Source: Pontibacter oryzae
Lineage (GTDB): Bacteria; Bacteroidota; Bacteroidia; Cytophagales; Hymenobacteraceae
Direction of reading: 5' to 3'
Length of the DNA stretch: 64,000 nucleotides
NCBI RefSeq assembly: GCF_003576375.1
Contig: NZ_QWGE01000003.1
Span: 62,001 to 126,000 of the forward strand
The notes beneath the pieces were generated by a model. The model was given only the letters and a program-made list of their open reading frames with translations, was not told the origin of the DNA and searched no databases. Position 1 is the stretch's first letter; the number at the start of each line of letters is the position of its first letter. This document shows, one piece after another, positions 1 to 7,214 of this stretch. The position numbers and the translations under genes were made by a program.

Positions 1-35
1 AATCCAGCGTCTAATAAAGCTTACCTTTGCTGCGT

Positions 36-206
36 CTGCGGTGCTTTGGTTAAGTATAACCGGGGTTTAAAAAGGAACCGTGTGTAAATCACGGGCTGAC
101 GCGCAACTGTAAGTAACGTTTATACTTGCTGCTATTACAAGTCCATTGTCCGGAAGAAGGATGAGAAGGGCCGCAGCGAGGTTACAAGCCAGGAGACTTG
201 CCACAG
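36..206 (+). ncRNA. Cobalamin (B12) riboswitch
   Basis: The stretch carries the hallmark blocks of the cobalamin riboswitch in order: a GGTTTAAAAAGGAA-like segment near 64-77, the central core GTGTAAATCACGGGCTGACG (81-100) with GCGCAACTGTAA directly after it, and the B12 box GCCAGGAGACTTGCC at 188-202. Such elements bind adenosyl- or methylcobalamin and usually switch off B12 uptake or synthesis genes. The next gene in this direction is an acyl-CoA thioesterase at 401, with no B12 gene in view. The boundaries are approximate; the identity is clear from the conserved boxes. Confidence 0.93.
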
Positions 207-400
207 ACACATACACGCATGCTTTCGCGGATAAGGCCTGTGGACAAAGTATAATCGTGCGGCATACGCGTGCCGTTCTCCCTGCTTTTCCCCGCTCCTT
301 CTGCTGCGCCAGCCTGCGTTTTATACTTGTGCTTGCCGCAAAGCCAAAGCTGCCTTTGCGCCTGCGCCACAACAACAGCCATATTTAAACCTTATACTTT
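207..400 (+). other. Riboswitch-to-gene leader, no credible CDS
   Basis: About 195 bases separate the riboswitch from the thioesterase start. The short reading frames here are of low complexity and match nothing I recognise. An 11-codon ATG frame begins at 219. CCACAG (202-207) can pair with CTGTGG further on (239-244) and might be part of the expression platform. TTATACTTT ends just before the ATG at 401. Confidence 0.4.
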
Positions 401-790
401 ATGAACTTAGAAGAACGCATTGCGCAGTCCGAAACCCGCATTTTTAAAGCCGTGTTCCCGAACACCACCAACCACTACGACACACTTTTCGGTGGCACCG
501 CCATGCAACTTATGGACGAGGTAGCCTTTATCGCCGCCACCCGCTTCTGCCGCAAGCGCGTCGTTACCGTTTCCTCCGACCGTATCGATTTTACCCAACC
601 CATACCAGCGGGCACTATTGTGGAGCTTGTGGCCCGGGTGGTGAGTGTTGGCAATACCAGCCTGAAAGTGCAGGTCGAGATTTTTGTGGAGGAAATGTAC
701 TCTGATGTGCGCATAAAAGCCGTGAGCGGCAGCTTCGCCTTCGTAGCCGTAGACGAGCACAAACACCCCGTGCGCGTGCTCCCCGAATAA
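401..790 (+). CDS. Acyl-CoA thioesterase, hotdog fold
   Basis: This 129-residue protein is a single hotdog domain of the YciA/BACH acyl-CoA hydrolase type, which hydrolyses acyl-CoA to free acid and CoA in the cytoplasm. Visible family marks are N24-H25, the FGGTAMQLMDE helix (residues 30-40) with the catalytic-type Asp39, and a PIPAGTIVEL strand. The length is normal for a single-domain member. It starts with ATG immediately after a TTATACTTT tract and has no Shine-Dalgarno sequence. It is the first gene after the cobalamin riboswitch, an unexpected pairing. Substrate chain length cannot be read from the sequence. Confidence 0.88.
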   Translation: MNLEERIAQSETRIFKAVFPNTTNHYDTLFGGTAMQLMDEVAFIAATRFCRKRVVTVSSDRIDFTQPIPAGTIVELVARVVSVGNTSLKVQVEIFVEEMYSDVRIKAVSGSFAFVAVDEHKHPVRVLPE

Positions 791-968
791 GCCAAAGTAT
801 ATCCCCGCGCCGCCAGAAGTTCCACGAGAAACAATAGCCAACTTTTATACTTTGAATAATTCAAATGTTGTATATTCGGAGGGGGTATTTCGTTTATTCA
901 ATTAATGTAAGTTGGATAAACGTAATAATTACTGATATCCGCTAGTTGGTTGTAATAAAAACTAAGAA

Positions 969-1466
969 ATGAAAACAATAAGCATCCTTGGATTCATATC
1001 CCTTTTAGGGTTCACCTTCACCTTTACTTTAAAAGATGAAGACAACATTAGCAGGTTTTTGAATAGGAAAAAGAAAGATAAAGAGTTAAAGCAATTTATG
1101 CATTCTTTCGGTGCTGCACCTGATAAAGTGTACAAATCAACAGATAGCTACTACGAAGAGTACCACCGAAAAGGTATTAGCTTTAACTTCGACTATGATA
1201 ATAAACTTGTTGCAATCTTTCTCTACTCAAATTTATCAGAAGATTATAAGAATTATGAAGGAAAATTGCCTTATGGACTTAGCTTTGACTTGACAAGAAA
1301 AGATGTTGAAGAAAGGTTTGGTTCTCCAGAATATAATGGGGAATCGGATTATAAAAATACCTCCTGGGTAATTTATAGAAGCAAAGGCTTCGGATTGACA
1401 TATAACGGTTTAGAATCTGATTCTGTAGCAAGGATTAGTGAGATAGCCTTCCAGCTATACCAATAA
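969..1466 (+). CDS. Orphan exported protein, AT-rich
   Basis: I do not recognise this 165-residue protein. It opens with a hydrophobic stretch (about residues 3-20) that looks like a signal peptide without a lipobox Cys. The rest is a charged, Tyr- and Lys-rich globular chain with a lysine-rich stretch near residues 33-42. It is clearly more AT-rich than the thioesterase before it and the long gene at 1986, which suggests acquisition from elsewhere. No operon partner is evident; the next gene is 122 bases downstream. The ATG at 969 is the natural start because the signal peptide begins there. Confidence 0.7.
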   Translation: MKTISILGFISLLGFTFTFTLKDEDNISRFLNRKKKDKELKQFMHSFGAAPDKVYKSTDSYYEEYHRKGISFNFDYDNKLVAIFLYSNLSEDYKNYEGKLPYGLSFDLTRKDVEERFGSPEYNGESDYKNTSWVIYRSKGFGLTYNGLESDSVARISEIAFQLYQ

Positions 1467-1588
1467 AGAACTATTTCAGCCAACTCAGTGCAGCCCTAAT
1501 GCTTGGCTACGCCTTGCTCGCTATATGTACCAACCGTTAACATTAATCCAAACCTATTTGAGGTGTCCATACTAACTCACATCTAAAA

Positions 1589-1840
1589 ATGAACAGAAAA
1601 CTTACTTTCACCTTGATCATCGTCTTCTTAATCTGTTATCTACCATTGTTTGCACAAGGAGATTCAAGTACAGAAGAAGTTGGAAGAACTGTAATAAAAA
1701 ATGGCGTAGGCTTAGGTGCTGTTATTGCTGTAGTAGCTTCTTGGTCTAGAAATGCATCCATTCTATGGGCTATACTTCATGGACTTTTTAGCTGGTTTTA
1801 TGTGATTTACTTTGCCTTGTCAAGAAGTTCAGAAAGATAA
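1589..1840 (+). CDS. Small membrane protein with signal peptide
   Basis: This 83-residue protein of unknown function has an N-terminal signal-like segment (residues 4-22, ending around FAQG), a short polar linker, then a glycine-rich stretch and a hydrophobic C-terminal half (about 38-78). The second half contains SWSRNASILWAILHGLFSW and ends in a short basic tail. It would sit in the inner membrane with one or two spans. It belongs to the same AT-rich islet as the gene at 969. It begins at an ATG after a purine-rich run. Confidence 0.68.
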   Translation: MNRKLTFTLIIVFLICYLPLFAQGDSSTEEVGRTVIKNGVGLGAVIAVVASWSRNASILWAILHGLFSWFYVIYFALSRSSER

Positions 1841-1985
1841 AAGGAATAGCAAATCACAAATGCTAACCACACCTAAACTCTAGCAACTCCACCCTATTAC
1901 TTAGCTCGGCACCCAGAATAAACAGCAGCAGCCAACCGTTGTTGTAAAACAACAGTACACGCGTTAAAACCCAGTTAAACTTCCC

Positions 1986-3434
1986 GTGAAAAAGCATTTT
2001 ATACTTCCGGCGCTTTTGTGCCTGCTCTGTTTGCCGCAGTTTATACGTGCCCAGTCTAAAATTAAGGCAGCGGTAAACTTTACCTACCAGCCAAACCCCG
2101 ACGAAGACCAGTATAACCCGCGCCTGCCGCACAAAAGTATAGCTGTAGGCCCCGATGCCTTTGTTACACTTAACCACAGCACCGGCGGCAAGTATACCTT
2201 AACTAAGTATACCACCGAGCTTAAACAGCTGTGGAGCGCAGGCATACCGTTGGCCCCCGAAGAAACCGTAGAGGCTTTTGCCGCTAACCTTACCGATGCG
2301 CTGGTTGTTACGCGGCAGCTGCAAGGGCAAAACCAGGTATTGCAGGGCTACCGCATCAACCTGAAAACCGGCCAGCACGAGCAGCCGGTGCAGTTGCTGC
2401 AGGCCCCGGCCAAAGGCAGGCGCGCCGGCGTGGCCATCTCTTCAGACGGCAGCAAGGTGCTTGCCTTCCGTTACCTCACCGATAACAGCTTCCGGATACA
2501 ACAAATTAGCGGCACGCTTTACACGGGTAGCCTGCAGGCAGAGCAGGATGTTATGTATAACCTCCGCGACGTGGCCGGCATCCTCACCGCCGACATACAA
2601 CTGGCAAACACCGGCGAGCAATACCTTAGCCTGATCTCGGACGAGATGAACCGCCTGACCGTGCGCAAGTATAGCCCCGGCAGCAAGCAAGCCAAGGTTA
2701 TGTCGGTGCTGGTGGGTGGCGTGTTTGATGGCCAGAAAGTATATATCCGGGATACCCGCTTTAAACTGATGGACAATGGCCTGCTATACGGCGCTGTGCT
2801 TACCGCCGAGGAAAAAGGCGGCGCTTACCATAGCCTGAAGGCCGTAAAGTATGATTTCGAGAACGAAGACATGGTTTTTGCAGAGGAGTTTCGTTTCTCC
2901 CCAGATTATGTACGCCAGGTGAACGCCCTCGACAAGAGCAGCAACACCAAACTCCACGACATCTACCTTACTGATCTGTTCCTAACGCCCGAGCAACGCC
3001 TTGTTTTAGTAGCTGAGCAGAAGTATACCGAAGGCGGCGACAACGCGCCATACGTTGCCAAAGAGCTGCATCTGTTTGCCTACGACCGGTACATGAACCA
3101 CGACTGGAGCTCCGTGCTGATGAAGCAACAGCAAGCCCCTGCTTCGGAGGGTTTTTCCGGCATCTCTTACAGCCCGAACCTACAGGGCAACACGCTCAGC
3201 CTTCTCACCCTCGAGACACTCAGCGGCAAGTATGATTTATACTTCCGCCAGATAGATACGGCCACCGGAAAAGCCACTGCGCCACAAAGCCTGAACCTCG
3301 GCATCCCGGCAGGTAAAAACCTAGCTTACCTCAAAGCCTACACCACCTGGCTCACAGAAAAAGACATTATCGCCGTTATCCGTAGCGGTAAAAAGGATAC
3401 AGGGCTACAGTTAAGCAGGATTCAGATTAAGTAG
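1986..3434 (+). CDS. Secreted orphan protein, possibly beta-propeller
   Basis: This 482-residue protein has a clear Sec signal peptide (residues 1-22, cleavage likely after IRAQ). The remainder shows repeated strand-rich blocks with SDGSKVLAF-like turns, reminiscent of beta-propeller blades, but I recognise no named family. It starts at GTG (1986), since the signal peptide begins there and no ATG lies nearby. Base composition returns to the GC-richer background, unlike the two preceding genes. It contains many copies of the TATACTT/AAGTATA word in different frames. Location is probably periplasmic or outer membrane; function unknown. Confidence 0.75.
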   Translation: MKKHFILPALLCLLCLPQFIRAQSKIKAAVNFTYQPNPDEDQYNPRLPHKSIAVGPDAFVTLNHSTGGKYTLTKYTTELKQLWSAGIPLAPEETVEAFAANLTDALVVTRQLQGQNQVLQGYRINLKTGQHEQPVQLLQAPAKGRRAGVAISSDGSKVLAFRYLTDNSFRIQQISGTLYTGSLQAEQDVMYNLRDVAGILTADIQLANTGEQYLSLISDEMNRLTVRKYSPGSKQAKVMSVLVGGVFDGQKVYIRDTRFKLMDNGLLYGAVLTAEEKGGAYHSLKAVKYDFENEDMVFAEEFRFSPDYVRQVNALDKSSNTKLHDIYLTDLFLTPEQRLVLVAEQKYTEGGDNAPYVAKELHLFAYDRYMNHDWSSVLMKQQQAPASEGFSGISYSPNLQGNTLSLLTLETLSGKYDLYFRQIDTATGKATAPQSLNLGIPAGKNLAYLKAYTTWLTEKDIIAVIRSGKKDTGLQLSRIQIK

Positions 3435-3653
3435 CTTGTGAGATGATCGAAGTATAAATTATAACTACCGCCAGTTTGAGCGAAGCGGTCGGATAGGTCA
3501 GCCAGTTTTTAAAGGCGCTGCCTAAGAGTTTATACTTACGCCAGTTGAAAACTTGCGGCATGTGCTGGATAGGTTATGCCAATCTAAATATCAAATTTGT
3601 CCGGTTTTTGACGAGTTTAAATTACACCAAGAATTCCATCGCTGCTTACAACA

Positions 3654-3690
3654 TAAAAAAAGGCTGCTACCTTAGGTAACAGCCTTTTAA
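3654..3690 (-). terminator. Terminator of the fad operon
   Basis: Read on the minus strand, an 11-bp stem with one mismatch (AAGGCTGTTACC against GGTAGCAGCCTT) is followed by a run of seven T. It lies 19 bases past the stop of the acyl-CoA dehydrogenase gene and closes the fadN-fadA-fadE transcript. Confidence 0.8.
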
Positions 3691-3708
3691 ACTATAAATG
3701 GTCAGAAA

Positions 3709-5499
3709 TTAATACACAAATTCGTTTGCCTCAATCATAGTGGCAGCAATGCGGCGGCGTGCCTCTTTGGTATTGAAAAGATCCTTCTTCGTGAAACGCT
3801 TCAGGCCCATAAACAGCAGGCGCTGCTCATCGCCTTCGGCCATAGCGGCAATCGCCTCTTTGCCAGACTTGAAAGAAGTATCTACGGCATCGTTTACTAC
3901 TACGCGCACGATATCAATCTCATTCGAAACGGCCTCTTCGCCTTTCGTGGCAACCAGCTTCTCCACGCGCAGCAGCGTTGATTCCGCTACGTAGGTTTTG
4001 ATCGCCATATCGGCAATGTTCATCAAAATTTCCTGTTCCTTAGCCAGCGAGTTCATAAACTTCTGCACGGCGGTACCGGCAGTCATCAGGATGGCCTTTT
4101 TCAGGTTCTTGATGGCTTTGTGCTCCGCTGCAAACAGACCTTCTTCCTCAGCCCCGAAATCCGGAATAGCCATCAGCTCCTGCTGCACTGCTTGGGCAGG
4201 GCCCATCAGGTCAAGCTCGCCTTTCAGGGCTTTTTTCAGGATCATGTCCACGGTGAGCATGCGGTTGATCTCGTTGGTACCCTCAAAAATGCGGTTAATG
4301 CGGGAGTCGCGGTATGCACGGTCCATTGGGTAATCGGCAGAGAAGCCGTAGCCACCGTAGATCTGCACGCCTTCGTCCACTACGTAATCCAGTACTTCAG
4401 AGCCTTCTACTTTCAGCATGGCGCATTCTACAGCAAACTCGCGGGCAGCACCCAACAGGGCTTCGTTCTCGTTTGCTCCGCCAGCCATCAGCTCCTGCTC
4501 TTTGCGGTAAATATCCATACCACAACGATATAGCGCAGATTCTACGGCAAAAATACGGATAGCCTGCTCAGCCAGCTTATAACGAATAGCTCCGAATTTA
4601 GAAATTGGCAGTTTAAACTGGTGGCGCTCATTAGCATACTTTACCGATAGGTCGGCTACGTTTTTGGCCGCGCCTAGGGTTGCAGCACCCAATTTTATAC
4701 GGCCAATGTTCAGGATATTAAATGCGATTAAATGACCTTTCCCGATCTCGCCAAGTACGTTCTCTTTCGGCACTTCGCAGTCCTGGAAAAATACTTGGCG
4801 GGTAGATGAGCCTTTGATACCCATTTTATGCTCCTCGTTGCCAAGACTTACGCCTGGGTAGTTGCGCTCCACAATAAAGCCCGTAAACTTGTCGCCGTCT
4901 ACCTGCGCGAAAACCACAAACACATCGGCAAAACCACCGTTCGTGATCCACATTTTTTGGCCGTTTAGGATGTAATGCGTACCTGCCTCGTTCAGTACAG
5001 CCTTGGTCTTAGCCGCCAGCGCATCAGAACCAGAGTCTGGCTCAGTTAAGCAGTAAGCCGACATCCACTCGCCGCTAACTAGTTTCGGGATATACTTATT
5101 CTTTTGCTCCTCGTTACCGAAGTATAAAATTGGCAGCGTACCAATACCCGTGTGCGCCGCAAAGGCGACCGGGAACGAGTGGCCACCACCTACTGATTCT
5201 GTTACCAGTAAGGCCGTGTTGAAGTCCATGTTCAGGCCACCGTATTGCTCCGGAATTGATACCGCGAACAGCCCCAGCTCCCCTGCTTTTTTCATCAGGT
5301 TCTCCATCAGGCCTTCTTCGTGGTTGTCGAGGCGGTCTAAGAGCGGCCATACTTCGTCGCGCACAAAATCCTTACAGGTCTGTGACATCATACGCTGCTC
5401 TTCGTTAAAATCGGCAGGTATAAATACGTCCTGCGGGTTCGTTTCTTTTATTAGGAATTCACCACCTTGGATGGTGGAAGGTTTAGTTAGGTTTTCCAT
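3709..5499 (-). CDS. fadE: Acyl-CoA dehydrogenase (FadE-type)
   Basis: This FAD enzyme performs the first step of fatty acid beta-oxidation, acyl-CoA to trans-2-enoyl-CoA. The 596 residues comprise the N-terminal helical, middle beta and C-terminal helical domains of the family, plus a roughly 160-residue extra C-terminal region as in very-long-chain dehydrogenases. The signature IFEGTNEINR holds the catalytic Glu at about residue 406, and YGGYGFSADYPMDRAYRD precedes it. The length is close to Bacillus FadE (594). It is the last gene of the fadN-fadA-fadE block and is followed by a terminator. The four-helix-bundle insertion lies just upstream, which may affect its expression. Confidence 0.93.
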   Translation of the reverse strand: MENLTKPSTIQGGEFLIKETNPQDVFIPADFNEEQRMMSQTCKDFVRDEVWPLLDRLDNHEEGLMENLMKKAGELGLFAVSIPEQYGGLNMDFNTALLVTESVGGGHSFPVAFAAHTGIGTLPILYFGNEEQKNKYIPKLVSGEWMSAYCLTEPDSGSDALAAKTKAVLNEAGTHYILNGQKMWITNGGFADVFVVFAQVDGDKFTGFIVERNYPGVSLGNEEHKMGIKGSSTRQVFFQDCEVPKENVLGEIGKGHLIAFNILNIGRIKLGAATLGAAKNVADLSVKYANERHQFKLPISKFGAIRYKLAEQAIRIFAVESALYRCGMDIYRKEQELMAGGANENEALLGAAREFAVECAMLKVEGSEVLDYVVDEGVQIYGGYGFSADYPMDRAYRDSRINRIFEGTNEINRMLTVDMILKKALKGELDLMGPAQAVQQELMAIPDFGAEEEGLFAAEHKAIKNLKKAILMTAGTAVQKFMNSLAKEQEILMNIADMAIKTYVAESTLLRVEKLVATKGEEAVSNEIDIVRVVVNDAVDTSFKSGKEAIAAMAEGDEQRLLFMGLKRFTKKDLFNTKEARRRIAATMIEANEFVY

Positions 5500-5520
5500 G
5501 GCTATTCTAATTTCTTACAG

Positions 5521-5554
5521 TTGTATCAAGTATCACGTATCAAGACACACGACT
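5521..5554. repeat. Left inverted repeat flanking four-helix-bundle gene
   Basis: CAAGACACACGACT (5541-5554) is repeated in perfect inverted form at 5914-5927. The outer part (5522-5540) is a short array of GTATCAAG/GTATCACG units. The inner end encodes the last residues and stop codon of the gene at 5540. Confidence 0.75.
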
Positions 5555-5908
5555 CTTTTTATCAAGCATGTTGATAAAGCCGTTCAGCATCTTTTGTACG
5601 CCTTCGTTTTTTTGTGTCAGGTCTGAATATTGAGGTTTGTTGACAAACCCAAAAGATTCAGCCAAAATCAATTGTGTTTCAAGTTCAAAAGCAGAACCTA
5701 ACGCGATTTTCAGAAACTGTGCAAATTCTTTATCTGATCCTCGGCCCGCCCCTTCTGCAATGTTTGACGGAATAGAAACTACAGCACGATTAACCTGTGA
5801 CTTAAGCCCATAACGTTCTTCCTGCGGAAAGAGGGAAGTAACTCTATAAACCAGCTTAGCTAGCTCAATTGCTTCTTTCCAGACCCGCAGTTCTTTAAAG
5901 TTATGCAT
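5540..5908 (-). CDS. Four-helix-bundle protein (S23/IVS-encoded family)
   Basis: This 122-residue protein belongs to the four-helix-bundle family first seen in intervening sequences of 23S rRNA genes and related in fold to the Avd accessory protein of diversity-generating retroelements. Family marks are FKELRVWKEAIELA at the N-terminus, LKSQVNRAVVSIPSNIAEG in the middle and a final amphipathic helix. The biochemical role is unknown. It is wedged between fadA and fadE in the same orientation, and a perfect 14-bp inverted repeat frames it. The start codon lies just inside the right repeat, and the final codons (SRVS-stop) lie inside the left one. That layout suggests a small mobile unit rather than an original operon member. 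Confidence 0.88.
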   Translation of the reverse strand: MHNFKELRVWKEAIELAKLVYRVTSLFPQEERYGLKSQVNRAVVSIPSNIAEGAGRGSDKEFAQFLKIALGSAFELETQLILAESFGFVNKPQYSDLTQKNEGVQKMLNGFINMLDKKSRVS

Positions 5909-5913
5909 ACCTT

Positions 5914-5945
5914 AGTCGTGTGTCTTGCGTCGTGTTACGTGCGTC
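5914..5945. repeat. Right inverted repeat flanking four-helix-bundle gene
   Basis: AGTCGTGTGTCTTG (5914-5927) is the exact reverse complement of 5541-5554. It continues into a degenerate CGT-rich array (5928-5945) that mirrors the outer array of the left copy imperfectly. It lies 5 bases upstream of the start codon of the gene at 5908. Confidence 0.75.
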
Positions 5946-5946
5946 G

Positions 5947-7125
5947 TTATTTCAACAATTCAAACACCCCTGCTACACCCTGGCCGCCGCCGACGCAGGC
6001 GGTAACGATGCCGTGCTTGCCGCCGGTGCGGCGCAGGTCGCTGAACAGTTGCACGCTAAGCTTGGCGCCAGAGCAACCAAGCGGGTGACCGAGCGCAATG
6101 GCACCACCGTTGATATTCAGTTTCTCCGGGTCGAAATCCAGGTGGCGCATTACGGCGATGGACTGTGCGGCAAAGGCCTCGTTCATTTCGATCAGGTCGA
6201 TGTCGTTCAAGGTCATACCGGCTTGCTTTAGCGCTTTTGGAACTGCTGCAATCGGGCCCATACCCATAATACGCGGATCCACGCCGCCGGTGCCGTAGCT
6301 TACCAGTCGTGCAATTGGCTCCAGGTTCAGCTCTTTTACCATGCGCTCGCTCATTACGATCACAAAAGCAGCACCATCAGAAGTCTGCGACGAGTTACCG
6401 GCTGTTACCGTGCCTCCGGCCGCAAACACAGGCTTCAGTTTAGCCAGTCGCTCCAGTGAGGTATCGGCACGCGGGCCTTCGTCGGTATCAACCACATAAG
6501 ACTTAGTCTTCTTTTTGCCGTTCTCGTCGAGGTAAGTTTCCTCTATGGTTATCGGTACGATCTGGTCTTTAAAGTAGCCTTTCTCGATGGCGTTCAGCGC
6601 TTTTTGGTGCGACTTAAACGCAAACTCATCCTGGTCTTCACGTGAAACCTTGTAGTCGTTTGCCACGGCTTCAGCGGTTAAGCCCATGCTCAGGTACCAG
6701 TCCGGGTTGTTTTTGGCGATCTTGTAGTTCGGCACTGTTTTCCAGCCAGCCGTCGGCACCATCGACATAGACTCTGTACCGCCTGCAACAATACAGTCGG
6801 CCATACCTGCGGCGATGCGGTTGGCAGCTATGGCAATAGTTTCCACACCGGACCCGCAGTAGCGGTTCACCGTCATGCCTGAAACAGACATTGGCAACGC
6901 CAGCAGCGAGATCATACGGCCAATCTGCAGGCCTTGCTCGGCCTCCGGCACCGCATTACCCACAATCAGGTCGTCTACGCGCTTAGGATCCAGAGCCGGC
7001 ACAGCAGCCAGCACATGCTTGATGACATCAGCAGCCAGGTCATCGGGTCTGGTAAACCGGAACACCCCGCGCGGAGCCTTGCCCACTGCGCTACGAAATC
7101 CGGCTACGATATATGCATTGTTCAT
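5947..7125 (-). CDS. fadA: Acetyl-CoA acyltransferase (3-ketoacyl-CoA thiolase)
   Basis: This enzyme performs the last step of beta-oxidation, thiolytic cleavage of 3-ketoacyl-CoA. The 392-residue length is standard. The nucleophilic Cys90 sits in NRYCGSGVETIA. The catalytic His is in GGAIALGHPLGCSGA, and the second Cys is in VTACVGGGQG near the C-terminus. It lies between fadN and fadE, the order known from Bacillus fadNAE. An 89-base gap to fadN holds a hairpin repeat. I use fadA rather than a biosynthetic thiolase name because of this context. Confidence 0.93.
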   Translation of the reverse strand: MNNAYIVAGFRSAVGKAPRGVFRFTRPDDLAADVIKHVLAAVPALDPKRVDDLIVGNAVPEAEQGLQIGRMISLLALPMSVSGMTVNRYCGSGVETIAIAANRIAAGMADCIVAGGTESMSMVPTAGWKTVPNYKIAKNNPDWYLSMGLTAEAVANDYKVSREDQDEFAFKSHQKALNAIEKGYFKDQIVPITIEETYLDENGKKKTKSYVVDTDEGPRADTSLERLAKLKPVFAAGGTVTAGNSSQTSDGAAFVIVMSERMVKELNLEPIARLVSYGTGGVDPRIMGMGPIAAVPKALKQAGMTLNDIDLIEMNEAFAAQSIAVMRHLDFDPEKLNINGGAIALGHPLGCSGAKLSVQLFSDLRRTGGKHGIVTACVGGGQGVAGVFELLK

Positions 7126-7166
7126 TTTTGGATTGCTTTATTGTTAAATGGTTGATTGTTGATCGC

Positions 7167-7191
7167 TGGTGCGAGCTTGTAGCTCGTACCA
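7167..7191. repeat. Short palindromic hairpin between fadN and fadA
   Basis: TGGTGCGAGC (7167-7176), loop TTGTA, then GCTCGTACCA (7182-7191) form a 10-bp stem with a single G-T pair. There is no T-run, so it is not a normal terminator. It resembles REP-type intergenic palindromes and could protect or uncouple the mRNA between fadN and fadA. Confidence 0.6.
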
Positions 7192-7214
7192 ACTTCAAAA
7201 CCACTATCTATACC

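Noticed and set aside
146..388. 80-residue frame across the cobalamin riboswitch and leader
   Set aside because: It overlaps the conserved riboswitch, is Arg/Ala-rich low-complexity translation and resembles no protein.
1510..1545. Integron attC site between the AT-rich orphan genes
   Set aside because: The ACCAACCGTTAAC end is suggestive, but I could not find a matching left half with the RYYYAAC/GTTRRRY pattern.
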